Source of the DNA: Trichosphaerium sp. ATCC 40318
Taxonomy: Eukaryota; Discosea; Flabellinia; Trichosidae
DNA: 64,000 nucleotides
Direction: 5' to 3'
Assembly: GCA_038496445.1 (NCBI GenBank)
Contig: JALMLS010000062.1
Coordinates: forward strand, 124,001-188,000
Positions 22,460 to 34,136 of the stretch are shown here, one piece after another. The stretch's first letter is position 1. The number at the start of each line of letters is the position of its first letter. The translations under genes were made by a program, and so were the position numbers. The notes beneath the pieces are model-generated. The model did no database searches. It saw only the letters and a program-made list of their open reading frames with translations, and was not told the DNA's origin.

Positions 22460-24195
22460 ATGACCGAAACTGAAAGCCTTGGTATGTAGAATTGTAGTCG
22501 AGCTCACTCGCGTTTATACTGTGCCATTTAGAGTCTCTTTTGGCGCTTATACCTGAAGATAAGCAGAAAGAAGCTAACCGTATTTTACATGGCATGAACA
22601 TGGGTAAATTAGTACGTGAAGTGCCTGAAGATAATACAGAAGCGTTATCGTTTGAATTAAAATGTACGATAGACTAAAAAATCAATATCCAGATCTAAAA
22701 GCTCTTAATACATCTAGCATTTCAATTTGACGCGAAACCTGAGTCAACTAGACCACCAAGAAGAGTTAAAATTGGTTTGATTCAAAACACTGTCGTTAAA
22801 CCGACAACAGACCCAATTGATGTTCAGGTTCGCTAAATCTTACCCTAATTTACACTGTAAACTAATCCAACGAAAAGTACAAAGCAATTGAAGCAAAAAT
22901 CGGTGAAATGCTTCATGAAGCTGGTAAACGCGGTGTTAATGTTGTTTGTTTACAAGAGGCGTGGAGTACGTTTGTTTTAAAACACGTGAGCGAGATAAAG
23001 CAGTTTTTTGATTTTGCTATTTTCTTTCATCTCAAACACGTTTTCAGAGCGTCTACAATCTCGCCATTTTACGCCTGAGTGTGTGACTAACATTAACACT
23101 AGCGTGTCCGTTCTTTTTCTGCACTAGAGAAAAGACGCCTTGGTTGGAATTTGCTGAATCAGCCGAAACAGGCCGCTCTACAAAATTCCTTCAAGGCATT
23201 GCTAAGACTTATAATATGGTACTACACCTATTCTGGTCATATCATAGCAAGCCTAATGATGTAATAGGTCATTGTATCTTCTATCTTAGAGCGAGATGAG
23301 AACCATGGGGATACTATCTGGAACACTGCTGGTAAACTTTTTTTATGTTTCCAAAAAATTATTCAGTTTAACGCCGTGCTCTCGCTTATGTCTTCCTCTA
23401 GTTGTGATTGGTAACAATGGGAATGTTATTGGAAAGACAAGGAAGAACCACATTCCTCGTGTTGGAGACTTTAATGAGTCTACATATTACATGGAAGGCA
23501 ACACTGGTCATAGAGTTTTTGAAACTATTTATGGGAAAATTGCAGTGAATATTTGTTATGGTCGTCACCATTCACTAAACTGGATGGCGTACGGATTAAA
23601 TGGTGCAGAGATTGTTTTTAATCCATCTGCTACTGTTGGTGACCTTTCAGAGCCAATGTGGCGTATTGAAGCAAGAAATGCCGCTATGCAAAATAAGTAC
23701 GGATTCTTTGAATGTTCTGTTTACTGTAGCTTATTGGTGTCATTAGTTATTTTGTGGGTAGTATCAACCGTGTAGGTAGTGAAACATTTCCAACTGAATT
23801 TACAAGGTAAGTTATAAATAGAAACGTACATGTGTTTTAGGATGAGGTAGCTTATTGTTGTTGTAGTGGAGATGGTAAGCCAGCAAAGAAAGTTTTTGGA
23901 CATTTTTATGGATCGAGTTTCGTTTCTGCACCTGATGCATCACGTACACCTGGATTATCAAGAGTCAAAGATGGTCTTTTGATTGCTGATGTTGATTTGA
24001 ACTTGTGTAGACAAGTTAAGGATAGATGGTGCTTTCAGGTAACAAAAGAAAAGGTTTTGACCAACTTACCCTTTTTTTTTAACACATTTTCCTCGTTAGA
24101 TGACAGCACGCCACGAGTACTATGCTAAATTTTTGACTGAATATGTCAAGCACGATTATAACCCTGATGTCATTAGAGATCCTTCGTTGTCTTGA
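22460..24195 (+). CDS. Beta-ureidopropionase, nitrilase superfamily
   Basis: The start ATG at 22460 (MTETESLE) and about nine exons give a protein of about 390 residues, close to animal UPB1. The nitrilase catalytic triad is complete: Glu in CLQEAW, Lys in [14 protein letters not shown], and Cys in NICYGRHH. Other family marks are [47 protein letters not shown] and SRTPGLSR. The enzyme hydrolyses N-carbamoyl-beta-alanine to beta-alanine, CO2 and ammonia, the last step of pyrimidine breakdown, in the cytosol. The intron at about 22968-23105 is the longest; its acceptor was chosen because it restores [14 protein letters not shown]. The stop is TGA 24193-24195. Confidence 0.93.
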
Positions 24196-24877
24196 ATACC
24201 ATGTAGTTGAAATAAAGATTGTTTTAGCAATGTCAATGATGCAATTTACTGGTCATTTTTCTTCAAAGTAAAAATAAGCGTTGGAAAGAGTGCTACCAAC
24301 ATCAAACAAAAAGATCCATAGGGCCGAAACCCCGATTTTCCATATATTGATAAAGTAAATTACTAATGGATCTGGTAGAAAAAGCAAGTAGTACAGTTTT
24401 TGTTCTACGATCAAAACCAAAAAAAAAAAAAGTGGTATTAAATTTTTTGCCAATTACACTTTACATGCTTAAAAATTACGCGTACAACAGATAAATGAGT
24501 TAGTAAACATTGGTTAATAATAGTAAGTAATTTTTCTAATCATTCATGAAACGAGGAAATTCGCTTTGTTTTGGCAATGTTGTTTTTAGTTTTGTTGAGA
24601 GTAAAAACTCTTATTGTATTGGTTAGGTATTTGTAACGAGCATTAATGCAATTCATACAATTCAAAACTCTTGATCCTGTCTCCATAACGCTTGGCTAGA
24701 GCAAACTGTCGATTGAAAAGGAAAGATTAAGCCACTTTGGCACAGGCGAAACAAAAGCACTTTATTTGTGTTGTAGTATGCATTGGAGCACTTCGAACAA
24801 AGAAAATAACTAGTGAAATAACAGGTTGACTAACTTGACCGAAACAGATAATAAACTATTAAATTGGTGTGGTAGTT
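24196..24877. other. Intergenic, nothing recognised
   Basis: About 680 bp between two plus-strand genes. It contains only short ORFs without motifs (for example on the minus strand at 24253-24453, in low-complexity hydrophobic sequence). No tRNA-like cloverleaf was noticed. It presumably holds the 3' UTR of the ureidopropionase gene and the DENN-gene promoter. Confidence 0.4.
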
Positions 24878-27160
24878 ATGAGCGAGCCAGCTGATGCACC
24901 TGACGCAAACAAACCGGTCAGAGTACAATGCTTGAAGCTTGGCCAGATAAAATCGCGGGGTTCTATTTCTGACCAAGTTGGCGCACTGTCATTATCGTCT
25001 AAAACAAACAAAAGGGCAAAGCGGTTATCGAAAACTTTAGATGACTTACGACCTACGGAGTCGTTTTGTAAATACCTGAACACCATACAGAACCAAATAG
25101 AGTACGAACTACACTTTCAACAAGTGAAAAAACCAAAATGGTGTTTAACTTATCTGACAGCGGCCAATTAACGTCTCGAGGCGATGTAGCGCGTGTCGCG
25201 AACAAACACTGCCATGTAGCGAACTCGTTTGTACCAAAGCGCGATGGCCGCTTTTTTGAGTACTTTATAACAGTTGGATCCAATGCTGATCATACAGGGC
25301 CAGAAATAAAATTCAAATACCCCAACGACGCGTACGCGCTTTAACTCAATACCAATCATTGTTCCCTTACGTGTGTAGCATTGTTCCGCCTTCAATAATG
25401 TCCTTTTGCTTCCCAGCGGGCTACCAAGTCAAAACAATGCAAAAAACGCAGTCATTCACAGATATAAACCAAGTAAACGCCCCGTTAAAACATTTTACAC
25501 TCTTAACCGACAAAAAACAGCATTTAACGATTTCATTTAGGCTCTTTTTGGTCAATTAAGCCAATACGAGGACTCTGATCATTCTTTCGTATTTGTTTTG
25601 ACAGGAGGTGAAGAGCTATTCTATGGTGTTGCTGTAATAACATCAGTAATGGAACAAGGAAGCTCAAGTGATGTGGTACGCGGGTTTTTTTCTTACGAAT
25701 TTCTAACAAAACTTCTAGAAGAAGAGCGTTCTTGGTGAGAATCAACCACAGCCTAGGAAGAACACGTTGAGAGATTCAAGAGATCAAGCTGTTGTATTTA
25801 CACCTAAATGCTATTGTATTGTTACAAAGTTTCCTTTTTTTCAATTACACTTTGCTGTGTTGCACAGTGTTGTAGGTAAGCACGTGCATCTGAATTTTTT
25901 TACATTTAATCTTTGTACTTACGAGTTAACGATGAATTTAGCCAAGCAACGATTATTTTCTGTGAACTCAGTGATGGCATTACAAAAAGGATCACCACGT
26001 AGGGAAGAAAGAGGTAATTGAAATGATACTAAAAATGGTTTTTACCTTACAAATATATTTAGCACTTGTTACCGATATTGAGCAATTAATTGGTGTGTAT
26101 CTTAAACAACAAGTGCCGAAGGAAGATGGCGATAATGTTTCTTTTAAGTTACCAGGCGACATTCAAGATATAACATTCAAATGTCCAGTGCGCCACATCT
26201 GTTTGCAAATATCATCCCGTGCTAATCTTTTTTTTAACAGATGGGAGACGAAAATAAACTCATAGCTGAGTTTTGTGTTGCTTCGTTGTTCCGTATTTTA
26301 TCCCTTGGCACTATACTTAAATTATTCACATGCTGTCTTCTCGAACGACAGGTAGTATTAGTATCAAGGCATCCGGCAATATTATCGGCGATAAGGTACT
26401 AAATATTCGCTTACACGAAAACAAATTCTTATTTATTTCGTAGTTTAGCACTTATTCCATTACTACGTCCTTTCATGATACAAGGAGCGTATATACCTGT
26501 ATTACCTGATACAGAACACTTTACAACGTGCTTAGACGCACCTGGTATGCCCGCCAACAACTTTAAACCATTCTAACTTTTTGAACTTTTCTACTTTGTG
26601 TTACTCACAAGCTTCTAGTACCTTACATAATAGGCGTAACAAGCCTACCAGAAGGTTTTCTAAGCGATAGATATTCAAATATCGCTATATTAGACATAGA
26701 AGCCAATAAAATAAGAGTACCTCAAGACTTTCCTGAAAAAGTACTTCCAGGTCAAGTCACTCTAAGAAAGAATCTTAGACCTTTCTTTAATACTCTTCGT
26801 GGTGCTGCAAAATATGAACGTAAGATGGAGAAACCATTTGTTCATAACCAGGAAGAGATTGAAGCTGTTCATGGTATTATACAAGTAACTGGTACTTACT
26901 TGGTTAGTATCATTGAAAAGTTCTCTGAATGTGCTGATGTTGAAACATTCAAACTTGGTGATCTTGATCAGATGAAAGATATTATTTCTAAGCTTCCTAG
27001 AAGCTATAGAAGTTTTTTTACTCTCTTCTCTGAGACACAGATGTTTGCTACTTATGCTGATTTATTTATGGAAGCAATGGCTAAAAATGAAAGAACTGCT
27101 AGTGACTTGCTTAAAAAATTAGAAGAGCTTGTACAAGAACATGTTCAAAAACACGTGTAA
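24878..27160 (+). CDS. Tripartite DENN-domain protein, probable Rab GEF
   Basis: The start is MSEPADAPDANKP. About ten exons are joined by GTACGA/GTACGC donors. The uDENN part has RFFEYFITVG, IKFKYPNDA, IMSFCFPAGYQV and HSFVFVLTGGEELFYGV. The core cDENN part has LLERQVVLVSRHPAILSA, LIPLLRPFMIQGAYIPVLP and VPYIIGVTSLPEGFL. The dDENN part has IAILDIEANKIRVPQDFPEK and RPFFNTLRG. The last exon of about 110 residues is helical with a coiled-coil tail (LLKKLEELVQEHVQKHV). DENN proteins exchange GDP for GTP on Rab GTPases on endomembranes; which Rab cannot be read from the sequence. The stop is at 27158-27160. Confidence 0.85.
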
Positions 27161-27577
27161 ATAAAGTAATAATATCAAGTGTAACTACTAGGTATATTGT
27201 CAATCCATATAATAGTATTGGTTTGGTACAGAATCATAAACGAGACCAGGAAGTTCACAAGTAGTTGCAATGTTAAAAGTAGGTGAGTGAAATCAGTCAG
27301 TAGCTCATGTGTTAGACAAACCAAGATTGGCCACAAAAGATAGATGCCTCTCTTAAATATTACAAGCGTACAATAGGTTAGTTCCTTATCACGCATCTGG
27401 GAGTACTGACTTAACTTTGTAAAAATAAACAGCTTTTTGAACGCAATAGCTCCTCAATTACTCGCAAAGTACATATATCGCATATGGCCGTTAAAAGAAA
27501 GGTACCATTTCAGTTTGTGCGTTTTGGAAATCTACATTAACGCTAAATAGAGCATAAACGAAGACAAACGAGCGTTT
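27161..27577. other. Intergenic, nothing recognised
   Basis: The spacer between the DENN gene and the second F-box/YwqK gene, on the same strand. The minus-strand ORF at 27175-27396 has no motif. No repeat was noticed. Confidence 0.4.
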
Positions 27578-28840
27578 ATGAATCTACTTGACATTCCCAT
27601 TGAGTTACTGCTTGATATCTACGAGAAAGACGATGAAGTGTTTATAAAGCTTCCATTGCTTTCAAAACAAACTGCAATGGTTACTAGATATGATAACGAT
27701 ATGAAAAAGCATCGTAAATGGATACAACGAAAAGGAGATTTCATCCTGCGAAAACAAGGCTGGCGAAATGGTAAACTACACGGAAAGTCAAAGAGATTCT
27801 TTCAGAACAGTAAACAACTTTACGAACAAACTGATTATGTAAACGGTTTAAGAGAAGGAAGCCACAAGGTATGGTTCGCAAATGGTGTACTTACAGAGCA
27901 TTCACATTACTCCAATGGTAAACTTGATGGAGAATACAAGAGCTATTCTGAGAAAGGTTTATTGTATGGTAGTTGTGTTTATATCAAGGGTAAACGTGAA
28001 GGTGAGTACAACTTGTATTCTGACACAGGTTGCTTGGTAAGACAGTATCATTATGCTTATGGTATGCGAAATGGAGTGTACTGCAGCTGGTATGAAGATT
28101 GGTGGGAAAAGGAGAGTTCCGCTGAGAGGAAATTGAAAGAAAAGTGGTATTATGTTGATGATATACGTGAGGGAGAGTATAACAAGTGGCATAGAACTGG
28201 TGAACTTGAAAAACGTAGTCGTTATATCAATGGGAAACGACAAGGAAAGTCAACAGAGTGGCACAAAAACGGCCAAGTGAAGAAAAAGGGTCGTTTTATT
28301 GATGACTTAAAAGAAGGTAAATGCAAGGAATGGCTTAGCACTGGACAGTTGGTAAAGTGTTATCATTATCAAAAGGGAAAACTTGAAGGAGATTACAAAG
28401 AATGGTATAAGAACGGTAAATTGAAGGAGCAATATAACAATACACAAGAACAACGTAATGGAGATTACAAGAAATGGTATGAGAGTGGTCAACTTGAACA
28501 GAAGTGTTGTTATAGTTATGGAAGACGTGATGGACAGTATACTGAGTGGTATGAGAGCGGTGTTGTGCGTGTTAAGTGTGGTTATAAAAACTATGAAGCT
28601 CCTGAAGATACAAAACATGGAAAGTACATGAAGTGGTATGAAAGCGGACAATTGTGGAAAAGGTGTCGTTATGATATTGGCTACAAAAGCGGTAAGTGTG
28701 AGATATGGCGAGAAAATGGTCAGATAGCGGAAGAGCGTATGTATCGTAATGGACATCTTCATGGTACTTGTGTACAATGGGATGAAGATGGTAAAATGGA
28801 GTCAGTAACCGAATTCGAGCATGGTGAAGTATTGGGATGA
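27578..28840 (+). CDS. Intronless F-box-like protein with YwqK/MORN_2 repeats (copy 2)
   Basis: A single uninterrupted frame of 420 residues. The first 35 residues (MNLLDIPIELLLDIYEK) form a compact F-box-like head, followed by LPLLSKQTAMVTRYDND. From residue about 60 to the end some 15 repeats of about 23 residues follow the pattern G(E/K)xxxWYxxGxLxxxxxYxxGxxxG. Compared with copy 1, repeats are more diverged (more Cys and Arg, fewer Gln) and twice as many. The head and repeat combination resembles Marseillevirus proteins. A ubiquitin-adaptor or binding role is inferred. Confidence 0.8.
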   Translation: MNLLDIPIELLLDIYEKDDEVFIKLPLLSKQTAMVTRYDNDMKKHRKWIQRKGDFILRKQGWRNGKLHGKSKRFFQNSKQLYEQTDYVNGLREGSHKVWFANGVLTEHSHYSNGKLDGEYKSYSEKGLLYGSCVYIKGKREGEYNLYSDTGCLVRQYHYAYGMRNGVYCSWYEDWWEKESSAERKLKEKWYYVDDIREGEYNKWHRTGELEKRSRYINGKRQGKSTEWHKNGQVKKKGRFIDDLKEGKCKEWLSTGQLVKCYHYQKGKLEGDYKEWYKNGKLKEQYNNTQEQRNGDYKKWYESGQLEQKCCYSYGRRDGQYTEWYESGVVRVKCGYKNYEAPEDTKHGKYMKWYESGQLWKRCRYDIGYKSGKCEIWRENGQIAEERMYRNGHLHGTCVQWDEDGKMESVTEFEHGEVLG

Positions 28841-29348
28841 AGAAGGATCACTTTGAGTCGGATAGAGTGTTAAGAATAAGTTTAAGAAAGGTTGCATAGG
28901 CAAGAAGGAAACGAGCATGATGACCAGAACTTACTGTAAGACTAAGCATTGTAGCAATAAAAGCGTAGTTACAACAAGTTAACCAAAAACATTGAAGCAC
29001 TGTTAGCGAATAGAGTGTTTGTTACTATTGAAGCGAATTGTATTACAGCTAGTATCCCAACATATACTATCACACGTGCGATGAGACTTCAATGATCACA
29101 GAAATCCGTTTTTGTTGTGTACCCTTTTATTTTCCCAACATTCCGTAGAATTATACTCCTTTGTTACACTAGGTGTTCCTCGATGCTTTTAGTTTAAATA
29201 AGGCAACTTTTGGGTCGTTAGTTTCTTTGTAGTTTTAATTAGCAGGATAATCATCTGTACGAGCAAACGAGCATAACATGGCGTGGAAGTAACATGTTAG
29301 ACACATGCTGACTTTTATTATAAGTACTATTTCTAACGCACGTGAGGG
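28841..29348. promoter_or_regulatory. Intergenic region, promoter of the PA-domain gene
   Basis: No gene is supported. CACGTG palindromes occur at about 29073 and about 29340, the latter only a few bases before the start ATG of the next gene. The rest is AT-rich sequence with no repeat recognised. Confidence 0.4.
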
Positions 29349-31154
29349 ATGGTCTACAGTATCCTCACATTAGTATTGTTCGCGTCCAGTATAACTTGCA
29401 TAACTGTACATGATTATCTAACTGGGGCGGACTGTAAGATATGTCACAAATTGCCTTGTTTAAAAAATGATTAAATAGATCAATTTAATACTCCTGATGT
29501 CTCGTGGATATCTCAAGATGCGTGGCCCTCAGATAAAATATTTGGTACGCAAAACCACGTGGGTATTAGCGTATTGCTGGAACCTGTAATTAATTACGAT
29601 ATGAGTAAATGTTGTTTTATTTTATTCCTTCACTGCATAGAATCGCACTTCGATGTAACGATTTTGTGAAATAGGATTCGCTGTCAGTCTAAAGCATCCC
29701 AATGTATCTGGTAAAATTGTGTTCATCCCAGAACCAGTAAAATGGGCTGAAAAGTATGCTGAAGCGAGAAGTAAAGGAGCGATTGCAATTATTTTGACTT
29801 CGTATATTTTCGGTACATCTTTTATTTTACTTTCTTTCAAAATGGTATCACTTAATACCTACCAAGATGCTGGCCTGCTTAACTATGCTCGACTCACCAA
29901 TATAGATGAGAGTTTGCATTTACTCAAACCAGGTTTACCTACGGTTGAAGGTTCTGGTGAACAGTTCATTTCCTCTTTTTACATACTCGAAAATTATACT
30001 GATTTGGAGTTCCCGTGCACTCTGTCGCGTCTAGGTATGCCTTTATACTGAATGCAAACATAACAAGTTCCAAATGAACTAATGGTGTTAGATCCAAACC
30101 CGTGGAAAGGCGTAGCGTTCTACGGCTCTGTATGATGAAGTTTTTTACCCTTCTTTGACGCTAATCTCTAGTAGCTTTTTATTTCTCTTGGAATCGGATT
30201 CTTGTGTCTTCTCGCAGTATTCATGGCGTGTTACAAGATTTACGTGCTTTCTAACTCCGAAGAGGGTCTTATATTAACGGTACCATTGGCTTGCCTATAC
30301 ATCGAAGTTTTCGCCAATACAGGTAATAGAACTTCGTTTATTACTGCAAAGTGACGTTTGTTGGTTTTTAGTACGAAGTATATTCATCATTATTGATCCG
30401 ATATTTATGAGAAGAATCTTTCCAGTAACTGTCTACAGCTTCATGACTTTAGGACTTGTTTCTTTATCATTAGCAACAACTGTGCTTCTAGCATTCTATT
30501 GGTAAACAAACAATTTTTATCACATGATATTATTTTTTCTGTTTTTTTCCGTACTTCGACGTCCTTGACTGGCTTTTCTCAAGGCAGGAGGTACTGTACA
30601 ATACAAGGGAACTTAGAAATGATAAAATTTCAAAGCCGACATTCATAATCCAGAAATTGTTGGTTCCTAGTATTGTAGCCATTTCAGTCTTAGTATTGAT
30701 TGACATTTCTGGTTCTTTCATATATACTTTTACTAATAATGTTGTGCTGTTCAGAGTCTTTGAGTCAATCTTATTCACCGCGTCGATGGCTTCCGGACTA
30801 TATCTAATCATCACAGGGTTCTTTATACTAAGGAGAATCAGTTCAGTAAAAGTAGACAACAAAAATGTCAAAAAGATTAAAATGGTAAGCCCACATTGCC
30901 GTCTATATAATTTTTTTTAGATCACAATACAAATCATGTCAAGCGCAATCTTTATCTTTTTTGTTGCAGCTACAAGTATTGTTAGTATATTTGGTGTATT
31001 TACAAGTCCAGGTGGTTTTATAACTGTATTTATATTACACTGGGTGCCTCTGACATTAATAAGCATAACTCAAATATCAGCTATTAGACGTAAACCAAGG
31101 AACAGACATCAGAGTCTTCAAGTGGTATTGAAACACAATCTCAACCTTATTTAG
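29349..31154 (+). CDS. PA-domain receptor-like membrane protein with about seven spans
   Basis: The start ATG at 29349 opens a signal peptide (MVYSILTLVLFASSITC). An ectodomain has a protease-associated (PA) core: HPNVSGKIVFIPEP, WAEKYAEARSKGAIAIIL. It is followed by an Asn/Leu-rich stretch leading to DPNPWKGVAFYGS. Then come about seven hydrophobic helices: FLCLLAVFMACYK, LACLYIEVFANT, YSFMTLGLVSLSLATTVLL, LVPSIVAISVLVLIDISGS, FRVFESILFTASMASGLYL, AIFIFFVAATSIVSIFG and FITVFILHWVPLTLI. A short basic tail ends at 31154. PA plus multi-span proteins occur as receptors or sorting proteins in protists. The ligand is unknown. Exons around 29500-29700 and 29990-30120 are approximate. Confidence 0.6.
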
Positions 31155-31409
31155 AGTTAAACCGGCAGAGTGAAACAAAATACAATAAAATTCGTTTTGG
31201 TTAAACTAACTTTCATGCCAAAAATTGACAGTGAAAAAAAGTATTTTTTTTATTGGGTTACAAATTTTGATGGATGAGTTGTTTGTATACCAAGAAACAG
31301 TTCTTTGACGTTAATCATTTCCACAGAGAGCGTATATAACGCCAAAATGTGTGAACAGACCGAACAAAGTAGTAAGGGATGCGTAATGCCCTAGAAACCG
31401 CAAACGCAA
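31155..31409. other. Convergent 3' spacer
   Basis: Two genes end towards each other here. No ORF or repeat is supported. Confidence 0.35.
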
Positions 31410-33929
31410 TCAGATACTTTGTGAGTAAAATGAAAGAAATAAAGAAGAAATACGCACGTGCTCGATAGAAAAATAACAGGGTAGAATATAAATTGTAAAA
31501 CGTTGAATGTTGTTACAGCTTTATGCTTCTCCGGTCTATCCACAATAGCGCTTTTATCAATGCTTGGCAACAAAACTTTGCGTAAATGAGTGTACTGTCT
31601 AAAGAGCAAACATTAGACTCAAAAAGTACATGCCAAGTTTGGATTGTCCGGCAGCACCTTTTTGCAGCATCACGCATATCTTTGTAGCTCCTGCATTCAT
31701 CATAGCTGCCCTAAAAACAAAAATATGAGTATTAGATATTGATAAAGAACAAGAGGAGGTACAAGTTTTAAAACAACAAATTTGACATAATCATGATCAT
31801 CTGGTAAATCACATTCAAGGATTGTTGTATACATAGAAAGGCTGTAATTGTAATAAAAACGTTAGGGTTTATATGAATGTGTACATGTGAGTGCATCACA
31901 TTGAGAACACAAAAACAAGCAATTTAAAGAGAAAGACGTACGTTAATACAATGTATTTGTCAAGAGCTTGTTCAATGTAAGTTTTAGCCTTCTTTATTTT
32001 GACGCTATCAGTATCACCTATTCATTGCTTAATCAACGTTTTAACTTGATGTAAAGACAAATTCGTTGTACCAGGTTTATAAAGATTAAGTGAAGGAAGA
32101 ATAGCTCGAGATTTTCAGTTAGCTCATTTTGCCATTTAGCTCCAGGTTCTGATATCAAGTCAAGGAATACTTTTAATGGCTCTGTTTGATAGCTACGTAA
32201 CCCTGGATCTTCTCCTTTGTAAAAATGCCATACAGCATCTTCCAAGGTAGTGAGTATTTGAACTTGTGCAAACTGTGCTACCAAATCATGTATTTCCTTA
32301 ATTGACGCTGTGTTTACATTAAAATCAGGAACTGTAACAAGGTGCTGTTTGGCATAATTAATTAAATCACGATTCCTTGATGCTTTAGCAGTACCAAGTA
32401 TAACTAAAGAGTTCATGAGATAGAATTTAAAAGTTTCCTTCTAACCAAACTGCTCAAGCAACCAGATAAAAGTCTTTTGCTCTTCGTGTATCATTCCCCA
32501 ATCTGTTGGTTTTTCATTATACTGTACTGATTAGAATAGAAAGAATTATATCGATGGCACCTTTGGAACTATAGGGCGCTTTAAGGGCTGATTGAAATCT
32601 GTAGTAGAATCCATGTTAGAAATCTCGTGGTAAGTCAAAAAGACAGTTACTAGTACCTTGACATTGCTTGTCAATGTATGCAGCAATATCAAATTCAAAT
32701 GGCTCGTTTCCAAAGTTTACACGAAATTTAGCGTTATTAGACATCATACCAACACTTGCAAAGTATTTATGACCTTCAATATCAGGCTACCAAAAGTAAT
32801 TACAAAAAAGGTATTACGGTAGTGAAATACCTTTGGCACAACCCACACTAAGGTTCCATTCTTTGTAAAAAATAGTTGTTTAGATAAAAAGTCAAACCCA
32901 CATCCAATCGTGTCATGAATACCCCATTTTTCTTTGAACACATACGTCCAATCATGTTCTTTATAAAGAGAAAGATCAGTGACAAAATCAAAAAAAAAAT
33001 ACAAAAAAAGCATTCTCACGAAAGTACAATCCACCATCATCTCTACATCAAGAAATTAGTTAAAACAGCCATTGCAATGATGTATTATTACGCGTGATAT
33101 CCATATGAAGAGTTTCTCCATCCAGGTAATGACTTGGCTTTTGAAAAGTTATTGATAGCAGCACCAACACGAATACCACTTTGAAGAAAAAAGTAAGTGG
33201 ATGAGGAACAACAGTTGTAAATGAGCCTACCAGCGATCTTTGTCAGCGTTTATCACATAAAGCTCATAGTATGATACAGACGCGATTCTACCAAAAGGAA
33301 GTGGTCGCATCGGATTTGACGCTTGGCAACTCTGGTAAAAGAAGAAGTAATTAGCAATCACACGCTGACACAAAAAGTAATTAGAGGATACCATAGGATT
33401 ACCATCACCGACATATGTTACCTCTGTATTGTTTTTTGAAAATGATAAACCTTGGTCATGTTCTTCTATTTAAATAAAAGTCACGTGCCTGAACTCAAAA
33501 ATTAAAACGTTAAACATACTTTCTTTTACAAGTTGAAGTGATGTCATGTATGACTGAAGCGGATATCGCTCTCGGAACAGTTGTTTCCACATCATTCCTT
33601 TTGGAAGTCTTTGAACCCATTTGTATTTACTACAGAGACTCTCCTAATACGTAAATAATACATTAGGCTGAGAAACCGATGCGACGAGGCGAGTACCCAA
33701 AGAGATTCAGCAGAATAAAGCTTTTCCCAACCTTTTGACACTAATGGAACCACATCTGTTCACTGTTAGCTAATTACGCGTAGATATGACGGTTACCAGC
33801 TAGTTTGATTGGTATCAACTTAATTATTTTGTGGGCGATCTAATCGTATCTTAAGGAATAGAAGTATACAATACATACCTTAAGCGGTACTTTTGATAAT
33901 GACAAATCACTTGCTATTGGTGAGTTCAT
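31410..33929 (-). CDS. F-box and SPRY-domain protein
   Basis: The start MNSPIASDLSLSKVP is at 33929. A F-box-like head is rebuilt across small exons: VPLVSKGWEKLYSAESLW, then MMWKQLFRERYPLQSY. The SPRY/B30.2 domain spans about 33300-32640: SVSYYELYVINADKD, GIRVGAAINNFSKAKSLPGW, SSYGYH joined to ADDGGLYF, KWGIHDTIGCGFDFLSKQLF, FFTKNGTL, then FASVGMMSNNAKFRVNFGNEP. About 300 residues of helical sequence with no known family follow (LDLISEPGAKWQNEL, KTYIEQALDKYIV). F-box/SPRY proteins recruit substrates to SCF-type ubiquitin ligases. The last intron may be only about 31 nt. The stop is placed at 31410-31412 with moderate trust. Confidence 0.68.
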
Positions 33930-34136
33930 TTTTTAACGGTTTTTGATGGTTAAGTGCACGTGATAAAAGTAGAGAATAAGTACCAGTCATTGTCTTTTAA
34001 GTTGGTATGGACAATTTAAAGTCAACACTTGGACAGTGAAAGCACTGAACGACACTTTATTACTAAACTGACGTGGTAACTTGAAGAAACTGATAGTGCA
34101 ACTTTACGCTATGAACAAGTTGTGCTGTTGTGTTTA
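33930..34136. promoter_or_regulatory. Promoter region of the F-box/SPRY gene
   Basis: A CACGTG (TGCACGTGAT) lies at about 33957, about 30 bp upstream of the F-box/SPRY start. No ORF is supported. The other end is the 3' flank of surface-protein copy A. Confidence 0.4.

Noticed and set aside
23296-23775. Separate short nitrilase gene suggested by the ORF beginning at 23296
   Set aside because: It is one exon plus intron read-through of the beta-ureidopropionase gene; flanking exons carry the rest of the enzyme.
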